In this document: positions 50,864-57,788 of the stretch, in pieces | How the letters are laid out: each line of letters begins with the position of its first letter | How positions within the stretch are numbered: position 1 is the stretch's first letter | Source: Flavobacterium sp. LC2016-23 | Lineage (GTDB): Bacteria > Bacteroidota > Bacteroidia > Flavobacteriales > Flavobacteriaceae | Direction of reading: 5' to 3' | Length of the DNA: 64,000 nucleotides | NCBI RefSeq assembly: GCF_009674775.1 | Contig: NZ_WKKE01000014.1 | Span: forward strand, 107,472-171,471 | Position numbers and translations under genes: made by a program | Notes under the pieces: generated by a model | The model's database searches: none | What the model was told of the DNA's origin: nothing | What the model saw: the letters and a program-made list of their open reading frames with translations, nothing else

Positions 50864-51985
50864 TTACTGTTTTGTTTCTTTTAACTCCATTACACTGTTG
50901 TAGGCTTTTTTAGGTTTTAAGTTTTTATCAAATAATAATGGGTAATTTGTCCTTCCTTTTATAGGCCAGTCGTTTAACCACGACTGTCCGTCATGAACTC
51001 CCCAAAATGTTACACGGCTGATTTTATCTTTATGCTTTAAAAATAATTTAAAAATCGAAGCATAACGCTCAGCCAGTTTAACCTGTACAGAATCCGGAAG
51101 TGTTTGAGGATAAGGATTCATCTTAGCATTGGATTCAAAATTCTGATTTACATCAGCGCCGTTTAAATCCTTTGGATTTGGCAATACAGAAATATCAAGT
51201 TCGGTAAAAGCAACTTTAATACCAAGGGCAGAATAAGCTAAAATACTTTTCTCAATTTCTTCCAATGAAGGATGCTGCAATTTCCAATGCGCCTGAATTC
51301 CAACGCCGTCAATTTTTCCTCCGCCTGCTTTTATTTTTTTGATTAAATTAATATTTCCTTCTCTTTTGGCCGGTTCTTCATTATTATAATCATTGTAATA
51401 TAAATCTACTTTCGGATCGGCAGCAGCCGCAAATTTGAAAGCATCAACAAGATATCTTTCCCCAAGCGTATTTAAAAAAATCGATTTTCTTAAACTCCCG
51501 TCTTCGTTCAGAGCTTCATTGACCACATCCCAGGAATCAACCCTGCCTTTATATTTCGTAACAATTGTCGTAATATGATCTTTCATGAAAGCCTTCATTT
51601 CCGTACTGTCCTTAATTTTTTGCATCCATGGTGCCAGCTGACTGTGCCAGATTAAGGTGTGACCGTGAATAAACATTTTATTTTTCTCTCCATACGCTAT
51701 AAATTTATCACTCAGGGTAAAGTCATATTGGTCTTTAAAAGGATGTATAAACATCGATTTCATGATATTCTCAGCTGTTATGGCATTAAACTCTTTTTTG
51801 ATTAATGAATCAACCGCGGGATTTTTTTCTTCAATCTGATCTGCACTGAGGGCCGTTCCGATATAAAAATCATTTTTATAGCGGTCACTTAAAGAAGCCG
51901 TATTTTTTTCTTTTTCTTTTTTTGCATTACAGCCGCTTAAAATGATAAGAGACAAGAGCAGTAAAGAGTAATTAAATAATCTCAT
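50864..51985 (-). CDS. GH10 endo-1,4-beta-xylanase lipoprotein
   Basis: A 373-residue single-domain GH10. Signal ends LIILSGC (lipid Cys19) followed by NAKKEKEKN, a basic tail without the acidic surface-export pattern, so it may face the periplasm. Catalytic residues: acid/base E157 in DVVNEAL, nucleophile E262 in FTELDIS; HGHTLIWHSQLAPWM precedes. It cuts the xylan backbone. It is the only endo-acting xylanase in the window and has no carbohydrate-binding module. It follows the mannonate dehydratase gene by 99 bp. Confidence 0.96.
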   Translation of the reverse strand: MRLFNYSLLLLSLIILSGCNAKKEKEKNTASLSDRYKNDFYIGTALSADQIEEKNPAVDSLIKKEFNAITAENIMKSMFIHPFKDQYDFTLSDKFIAYGEKNKMFIHGHTLIWHSQLAPWMQKIKDSTEMKAFMKDHITTIVTKYKGRVDSWDVVNEALNEDGSLRKSIFLNTLGERYLVDAFKFAAAADPKVDLYYNDYNNEEPAKREGNINLIKKIKAGGGKIDGVGIQAHWKLQHPSLEEIEKSILAYSALGIKVAFTELDISVLPNPKDLNGADVNQNFESNAKMNPYPQTLPDSVQVKLAERYASIFKLFLKHKDKISRVTFWGVHDGQSWLNDWPIKGRTNYPLLFDKNLKPKKAYNSVMELKETKQ

Positions 51986-52084
51986 TTTTCCTGGTTTAAG
52001 GTTAGTAGTTAATTTTAGTATTTCAATTATAACGGGTACAAAAGAAAATTAAATTGTAAAGTCTTTAATCTTTATTAGCTGTGT

Positions 52085-53263
52085 TTACAATAATTCATTC
52101 AGTTTATAAGCGATTCCCATTTCCAATCCCCGTAGTTCGGCAAGCCCTTTTAATCTTCCTGTCAAAGAATATCCCGGATATGTTTCTTTTTCTTCATCAA
52201 CCGCATGCAGAAAACCGTGATCCGGACGCATTGGCAAACTTACTTTTGTGGAATTCATTAGCAGAAGAATTTTTTCAACAATACTTTCCATTTTCGTATC
52301 GCCTTTCAGATGTTCTGATTCCCTGAAAACAGTTTCGCTTTCACGGAAGGTATTTCGAAGATGCAAAAAGTGAATTCTGTCACCACAATCATCAATAATT
52401 CTTTCCAGATTATTTTTCGGATGCGCTCCCAATGAACCAGTACAATAACACAGTCCATTAGAATTTAAGGGAACAGCAAGCAAAATGGCTCTGATATCTT
52501 CTTCGGAAGAAACAATTCGGGGCAGGCCTAAAACCGAAAATGGCGGGTCATCCGGATGTATGGCCAATTTAGCATCACACGCAGCAGCCACCGGAGCTAC
52601 TTCTGATAAAAAATAAATCAGGTTTTCCCTTAATTTTTCATTGGTAATATGCGTGTAATTATCTAATAGCGAAAGAATTTGTTCCGCTGTAAAATTAATT
52701 TTGCTGCCCGGTAATCCTAATAACACATTTTTAAAAAGTAATGCTTTTTCTTCTTCCGAAAGTGTACTTCCAAATTGGAATGCTTTTTCTTTTTCTGTTT
52801 CAGAATAATCATCTTCTGAATGGGGTCTTTTTAATAAAAAAACATCAAAATAAGTAAAGGCTTCCTGATTATATAACAACGCTCTGCTCCCGTCTTCATT
52901 GATGAAATTGTGGTCTGTGCGAACCCAGTCCAAAATTGGCATAAAATTGTACGTGATAATTTTTATACCGCACTCTGACAGGTTTTTGACACTAATTTTA
53001 TAGTTTTCAATGTATTGCAGGTAATTTCCGGTCGCGCGTTTTATTTCTTCGTGAACAGGCAGACTTTCTACAACTGTCCAGTTTAATCCGGCTTCGCTAA
53101 TCATTTGCTGCCTTTCTTCAATGTCATCGATGGTCCACACCTCTCCAACCGGAATCTGATGCAGTGCCGTCACGATTCCCGTTGCTCCGGCTTGCCTTAT
53201 ATCTTTTAAAGTCACCTTATCCTGAGGACCAAACCAACGCATGGTTTGCTGCATTTTTATCAT
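52085..53263 (-). CDS. uxuA: Mannonate dehydratase
   Basis: A 392-residue cytoplasmic enzyme: MRWFGPQDKVTLKDIRQAGATGIVTALHQIPVGEVW opens the TIM barrel, VESLPVHEEIKRATGN follows, LAIHPDDPPF carries metal-binding residues, LCYCTGSLGAHPKNN and MRPDHGFL complete the metal site. It dehydrates D-mannonate to 2-keto-3-deoxygluconate. The preceding SDR gene ends 20 bp upstream. Together they should process glucuronic acid released by GH67 and GH115, although no glucuronate isomerase is present in this window. Confidence 0.96.
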   Translation of the reverse strand: MIKMQQTMRWFGPQDKVTLKDIRQAGATGIVTALHQIPVGEVWTIDDIEERQQMISEAGLNWTVVESLPVHEEIKRATGNYLQYIENYKISVKNLSECGIKIITYNFMPILDWVRTDHNFINEDGSRALLYNQEAFTYFDVFLLKRPHSEDDYSETEKEKAFQFGSTLSEEEKALLFKNVLLGLPGSKINFTAEQILSLLDNYTHITNEKLRENLIYFLSEVAPVAAACDAKLAIHPDDPPFSVLGLPRIVSSEEDIRAILLAVPLNSNGLCYCTGSLGAHPKNNLERIIDDCGDRIHFLHLRNTFRESETVFRESEHLKGDTKMESIVEKILLLMNSTKVSLPMRPDHGFLHAVDEEKETYPGYSLTGRLKGLAELRGLEMGIAYKLNELL

Positions 53264-53283
53264 AATCTTATTCTTTAAGATTT

Positions 53284-54021
53284 TTAAAAACCAATACTGT
53301 TTCCTCCGTCAATGGGCAAAATAGTTCCGGTTGTATATTTTGATTCGTTCAGGGCAAAATAATAAACGGCATCTGCAATATCCGATGGTTCTCCCAAAAC
53401 ACCCATTGGCGTTCTCGAAAGTACTTTATTTTTTCTTTCGGGATCATTGTCCAGTGCTTTTGCAGACATTTTTGTTTTGATGAAACCCGGTGCTACACAA
53501 TTTACCCGAATCCCAAAGGGCGCCAATTCCACGGCCATTGCACGTGTCATGGATTCAATTGCCCCCTTACTGGCAGAATAGGCAATTACTTTCGGAATTC
53601 CGTATTGTGAAGCCATAGAACTAATGTTGACAATACTTCCTCCTCCATTTTCTTTCATGTTTTTTACAACCTCTCTGCTCACTGCAAAAACACTAAGCAG
53701 GTTGGTGTGAATTATAGATAAAAAATCTTCATCGGTCACATCTGAAAATTCTTTTTTCAGATTGATTCCTGCATTGTTTACCAAAATATCAATTGGATTT
53801 TCCCTGGTCAGGTTTTCAATCATTTCTGCAATTCCATTAATATTATTAAGATCAAAAAGTACCGGAATTGCATTGGGTCCGACTTCTTTGCAGGCCTCTT
53901 CCGTTTTTTCTTTTGTTCTTCCGATTATATAGGTTCTGATCCCGTTATCGCAGAGTTTTTTTGCTGTTGCAAACCCAAGACCTGAATTCCCTCCGGTTAC
54001 AATTGCCGTTTTTGTGTTCAT
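53284..54021 (-). CDS. SDR oxidoreductase, probable D-fructuronate (D-mannonate) reductase
   Basis: A 245-residue classical short-chain dehydrogenase: cofactor motif TGGNSGLG (residues 9-16), NNAG (82-85), SMAS with the catalytic serine near 135, Y148 and K152 in YSASK, and a C-terminal PIDGGNSIGF. The 20-bp spacing to uxuA and its place behind GH67 make D-fructuronate to D-mannonate reduction the best guess, replacing the unrelated UxuB; SDR members in the same setting are known in other bacteria. Substrate specificity cannot be read from the motifs. Confidence 0.85.
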   Translation of the reverse strand: MNTKTAIVTGGNSGLGFATAKKLCDNGIRTYIIGRTKEKTEEACKEVGPNAIPVLFDLNNINGIAEMIENLTRENPIDILVNNAGINLKKEFSDVTDEDFLSIIHTNLLSVFAVSREVVKNMKENGGGSIVNISSMASQYGIPKVIAYSASKGAIESMTRAMAVELAPFGIRVNCVAPGFIKTKMSAKALDNDPERKNKVLSRTPMGVLGEPSDIADAVYYFALNESKYTTGTILPIDGGNSIGF

Positions 54022-54039
54022 AATTTTTTAATTTGAATA

Positions 54040-56199
54040 TTAATTTCCCGGTGCAAAAGGAAATTTTAGTGATTTAAAATAGTCTAAGGACTCTTTTGGC
54101 GGCTCTACTCCGGCCGGCAATTCCTTACCCGAATATTGCTGAAAATAAAGCAGGCAGGCATCACGCCACCATTTTGCTTCTTTATACTGAATTTCCAATA
54201 ACATTTGAACTTCCTTAAAACGATCAGCATCAACGTATTTTTGAGTTTTATTCCAGATGTTCTGCATTTCTTTTACCTGATTCACTCCCTCCTGATATTT
54301 CAGTGCCAGACCGTTCCAGAGTGTCTGACCGTTTTTTAATTTATAATCCCAGGAAACATGATGAAACCACAATAAATCGCTCTCCGGACAGGTTTCCATA
54401 CTGTCAAAAATTTTCGCCACTTCGGGAGCATATTGTGCTGTAGCATTGGTTCCCGTTTTAGAACGGTCGAAACCTATTCCGTTTTTATCTGCTTTATGGT
54501 AATATACCGGATTCCATTCCGGCCTTGATAAATTAGAAACCCACGGACCGGGGCCATAATGATGACCGGTGTCCATAATATGATGTAAACCCAGAGGTGT
54601 CATATAATTGACAACTGCTTCTCTTGATTCAATCATCATCTTTTTAATTGGTTTTATGAAGTTTTCATCGTTAGAAAATGTACATCTCAGCCATTCATCA
54701 GCAATAGTTTCCGAGTCTAAATAAGGGTTCCATGCCAGTCTACCAAAACCATACCAATTGGCCTGCGCAAAAGGATGTCCGGTCCAGTTCAGATCATTTC
54801 CTATATTCGAAACACCGGCAATTCCGGTGAGTTTGGAAGAAGTTAAAGTACCATCAATTACTTTCGCAACCGTTGTACCTTTACCTTTCTGATAGGTTTC
54901 AGATTCTAAAACTTCCTGAAATAATTTGGGCAGAAAAACCAAATGCGTACTAAACCCCAGATATTCCTGTGTTATTTGAAATTCCATCATCAAAGGTGTT
55001 TTAGGCATTGCCCCGAAAATGGGATGAAAAGGTTCACGAGGCTGAAAATCGATCGGACCATTTTTTACCTGAACAATCACATTCTCTCTGAATTTTCCGT
55101 CGTAAGGCACAAATTCGGCGTATGCCTGTTTGGCTCGATCATTAGCATCATGTTCGGAATATACGAATGCCCGCCACATAATTACACCTCCAAAAGGCGC
55201 CACTGCATCGGCCAGCATATTGGCTCCGTCAACGTGGTCTCTTCCGTAATTTTGTGGCCCCGGCTGACCTTCGGAATTTGCTTTTACCAGAAATCCTCCA
55301 AAATCCGGAATTCTTTTATAAATTTCTTTTGCTTTATCCTGCCACCACTTTGCTACATCAGCATCTTTGGGATCTGCCGTTTTTAAACCACCAATTTCAA
55401 TCGGTGCCGAAAAACGAGCTGTTAAATAAACCTTTATTCCATAAGGTCTGAATACATTAGCCAAAGCCTGCACTTTCTCTAAATATTGAGGTGTTAAGAT
55501 TAGGGCATTTGCGTTTACATTGGTCAAAACTGTTCCGTTAATTCCGATTGATGCATTGGCACGCGCATAATCAATATAACGCTGATCGATAAAATCCGGT
55601 AGTTTTTGCCAGTTCCATAAGGAGAAGCCGGCATATCCGCGCTCTACCGTACGGTCTAAATTATCCCAGTGATTCAGTATTCTGATATTTGTTTTTGGTG
55701 CATCGGCGATATTTAGATTTTTAATAGCCTGATGAGTCTGAATCAATCTCAAAAAACTATAAACGCCATATAAAACCCCAATATCTTTTTTACCCGTAAT
55801 CAAAATGTGCTTTTTATTTTTCACGGAAATTGATTTGATTATAAAACCTTCATTATTAATCAGATCAAAATTTCCAATTTCTTTCCGGATTTCGAAACTT
55901 AACGATTCTTTAGATCCAATAATAATAGTTCCTCCCGAAGTTATTGCCTTATTCTCAAATTTCTTTCCCAACATTTCCTCCAAACCTGATGCTAACTCTG
56001 CACCGGCAATTTTTACCGTCCCGGAATTTCCCAAAGAAACGATTCCCTGAATAGTGGAAAGATATGATGCCGCCAGGTCAGCGTTAGCAACCTTATTGTA
56101 TTGCAGCCATAATTTATAATCTTTTTGAGCCGATACAGACCAGCAAACTGCGAAAAATAGTAAAACAGATCTGAAAAAAGTTTTTTTTATAGTTATCAT
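54040..56199 (-). CDS. GH67 alpha-glucuronidase
   Basis: A 719-residue exported enzyme (signal to SVSAQ, residue 24). The N-terminal domain is followed by the barrel: LNHWDNLDRTVERGYAG, FSLWNW, INGTVLTNVNA, ADPKDADVAKWWQDKAKEIY and the acid glutamate E310 in FLVKANSEGQPGP. Later MWRAFVYSEHDANDRAKQAY and DGKFRENVIVQVKNGPIDFQ cover the remaining carboxylates. C-terminal helices include LGLHHIMDTGHHYGPGPW. It removes (4-O-methyl)-glucuronic acid from the non-reducing terminal xylose of oligosaccharides. It heads the operon GH67-SDR-uxuA-GH10 under a LacI-type operator. Confidence 0.96.
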   Translation of the reverse strand: MITIKKTFFRSVLLFFAVCWSVSAQKDYKLWLQYNKVANADLAASYLSTIQGIVSLGNSGTVKIAGAELASGLEEMLGKKFENKAITSGGTIIIGSKESLSFEIRKEIGNFDLINNEGFIIKSISVKNKKHILITGKKDIGVLYGVYSFLRLIQTHQAIKNLNIADAPKTNIRILNHWDNLDRTVERGYAGFSLWNWQKLPDFIDQRYIDYARANASIGINGTVLTNVNANALILTPQYLEKVQALANVFRPYGIKVYLTARFSAPIEIGGLKTADPKDADVAKWWQDKAKEIYKRIPDFGGFLVKANSEGQPGPQNYGRDHVDGANMLADAVAPFGGVIMWRAFVYSEHDANDRAKQAYAEFVPYDGKFRENVIVQVKNGPIDFQPREPFHPIFGAMPKTPLMMEFQITQEYLGFSTHLVFLPKLFQEVLESETYQKGKGTTVAKVIDGTLTSSKLTGIAGVSNIGNDLNWTGHPFAQANWYGFGRLAWNPYLDSETIADEWLRCTFSNDENFIKPIKKMMIESREAVVNYMTPLGLHHIMDTGHHYGPGPWVSNLSRPEWNPVYYHKADKNGIGFDRSKTGTNATAQYAPEVAKIFDSMETCPESDLLWFHHVSWDYKLKNGQTLWNGLALKYQEGVNQVKEMQNIWNKTQKYVDADRFKEVQMLLEIQYKEAKWWRDACLLYFQQYSGKELPAGVEPPKESLDYFKSLKFPFAPGN

Positions 56200-56315
56200 T
56201 TTATTTGCTCTCTTTCAATTAAATCTTTAGCCACAAATCAAAAATTATATTTAAAACAATCTATTTAGCAAAAAAACTGCTAAAAAAATAGAGGATTAAA
56301 AAAAATAAACGAGTT

Positions 56316-56327
56316 GCAATCGGTTGT
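56316..56327. promoter_or_regulatory. LacI-type operator GCAATCGGTTGT at the GH67 operon
   Basis: 11 of 12 consensus bases. It lies 9 bp downstream of the -7 element and so overlaps or follows the predicted start. Confidence 0.72.
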
Positions 56328-56336
56328 GCTAAAATA

Positions 56337-56344
56337 CAAAAATA
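56337..56344 (-). promoter_or_regulatory. Candidate -7 element for the GH67 operon
   Basis: TATTTTTG on the minus strand, full TAnnTTTG match; no TTG at 17-21 bases upstream, only T-rich sequence. Confidence 0.45.
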
Positions 56345-56448
56345 TGACAATAAAAAAATAAAAATCGATTTTTTTAATTTTTTACCCTTTTTTCAGAAAT
56401 TAAAATCAGCAGCTTCAGAATTAAAGAAGAGAATTATATAAAAAGAAA

Positions 56449-56482
56449 ATAACCTGTTAATACAGACATATTAACAGGTTAT
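56449..56482 (-). terminator. Terminator after the lacI-family gene
   Basis: Perfect 14-bp stem ATAACCTGTTAATA/TATTAACAGGTTAT with a 6-base loop, followed on the minus strand by TTTCTTTTTAT, 20 bp after the stop codon. Confidence 0.88.
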
Positions 56483-56502
56483 AAGCAGGGAATAAATAAT
56501 GT

Positions 56503-57534
56503 TTAAATCCTCTTCGAAGATTCCCGTACGAGGACTTGTGTATTTAAAAATGTAATTTCTTTAGCATCCTCTTCCTTAACCGATTTTAGATTTTTGATAA
56601 TAAGTTCAGCTGCGGCTTTACCCATTTTCTCGGCAGGATGCGTTATAGTAGAAATATTAGGCTCAATGATTTCAGAGATTGGATCATTGTTAAATCCAAT
56701 TACCGCAAACTCTTCAGGGATTTTAATCCCTCTTTTTTTAGCCGTCTGCACTGCACTTACGGCAAGAATATCCCCAGGAGCAAAAAGACCGTCAGGAGGA
56801 GGCTTTAAGTCAAATAACTGATTACAAGCCTTAACCCCATCCTCATATGTCATTTCTTTTAAATTTATAATCAGTTTATCTTCAATAGGAAGTTCATGCT
56901 CTAATAAAGCATCCATGTAGCCTCTTTTTCGCTCATTATAAAGTGTACCAAATTCTGATCCGGCTGTTAGATGTGCAATTCTTTTGCATCCTTGTTCTAT
57001 AAGGTGCGTTGTTGCCTTGTAACCCGCCAGATAATTATTAATTACAACACGAAACGTATCATAATCTCTCGGTACCCTGTCAACAAATACGAGGGGAATA
57101 TTGTTATTAGAAAATTGTTTAAAATGAGATGTATCCTTGGTTTCCATTGCAAGAGAGCAGATTACTCCGCTTACCCTGTTACTATACAAAGACTTAGCTA
57201 AATTTACTTCCATCTCGTAGGAGTCATGCGACTGCATAATGATAACTGAATATTCAGATTTTTGGGCCGTAATTTCAATACCACTTATTAAAGAAGACAA
57301 AAAGGGCTGCGTTATGGTTGGAATTAAAATACCAATAGTTTTTGATGTATTACCCCGCAAGCCTGCTGCCAGAGTGTTAGGAACAAATCCCATTTCTTTC
57401 GCTGTCTGCTTTACCTTTTTGATTGTCTTATCACTGATGGTATGATGATCTTTTAAAGCTCTTGAAATTGTTGATGTTGCAAGATTAAGCTTCTCGGCAA
57501 TATCATATATCGTTACATGTCTGTGCTCTTCCAT
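56503..57534 (-). CDS. LacI-family transcriptional regulator of the xylan locus
   Basis: A 343-residue regulator. HTH at residues 7-27 (VTIYDIAEKLNLATSTISRALK) with the hinge helix PNTLAAGLRG near 52-61, then a periplasmic-binding-protein-like effector domain (KTIGILIPTITQPFLSSLISGIE, VPLVFVDRVPRDYD, RIAHLTAGSEFGTLYNERKRGY, DGLFAPGDILAVSAVQ, FAVIGFNNDPISEIIEPNISTI). It acts from the cytoplasm and is transcribed away from GH3-transketolase. Six copies of a CG-centred operator in the window make it the likely master switch. The effector is unknown: xylose, a xylo-oligosaccharide or a hexuronate intermediate are candidates. Confidence 0.93.
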   Translation of the reverse strand: MEEHRHVTIYDIAEKLNLATSTISRALKDHHTISDKTIKKVKQTAKEMGFVPNTLAAGLRGNTSKTIGILIPTITQPFLSSLISGIEITAQKSEYSVIIMQSHDSYEMEVNLAKSLYSNRVSGVICSLAMETKDTSHFKQFSNNNIPLVFVDRVPRDYDTFRVVINNYLAGYKATTHLIEQGCKRIAHLTAGSEFGTLYNERKRGYMDALLEHELPIEDKLIINLKEMTYEDGVKACNQLFDLKPPPDGLFAPGDILAVSAVQTAKKRGIKIPEEFAVIGFNNDPISEIIEPNISTITHPAEKMGKAAAELIIKNLKSVKEEDAKEITFLNTQVLVRESSKRI

Positions 57535-57555
57535 GAATTATAATACTATAATCAG

Positions 57556-57584
57556 TAAATGTAAGTATTTTAATGATATAACAA
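57556..57584 (-). promoter_or_regulatory. Candidate lacI-family gene promoter (TTG-N18-TACATTTA)
   Basis: On the minus strand TTG at 57584-57582, 18-base spacer, TACATTTA (7 of 8) at 57563-57556, giving a start about 15 bases before the gene. The operator at 57718 is 134 bp further upstream, so strong autoregulation is not obvious. Confidence 0.45.
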
Positions 57585-57717
57585 TCCATTCGTTACACAT
57601 TTAGCATATTACAAACATTATTCTGAATATTTAATTATTTTTTATAAGAAATTATCACTTTATCAAATATCTCACAAAACATAATTTTTTTATTTTAAAA
57701 AAAAGTTATTTCTTTAC

Positions 57718-57729
57718 ACAATCGGTTGT
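57718..57729. promoter_or_regulatory. LacI-type operator ACAATCGGTTGT at the GH3-transketolase operon
   Basis: Perfect consensus copy 60 bp upstream of the GH3 start codon. As at the transporter, the bases just before it (TTTCTTTA) sit where a -7 element would be, although that element is poor. Confidence 0.72.
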
Positions 57730-57788
57730 TTGAACACAAAAGTAAAATTTATATTACTCCATTTATAAATGCTAAAAAACCAAAGCTT

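Larger units (their letters stand above)
56200..56502. other. Intergenic region between lacI-family gene and GH67
   Basis: About 300 bases: the lacI-family terminator (56449-56482), a -7 element TATTTTTG on the minus strand (56337-56344), the operator 56316-56327, and an AT-rich leader of about 130 bases before GH67. Nothing else recognisable. Confidence 0.6.

Noticed and set aside
57726..57788. Longer start for the second GH3 gene
   Set aside because: The upstream start codon lies inside the operator and the extra residues precede a complete signal peptide.
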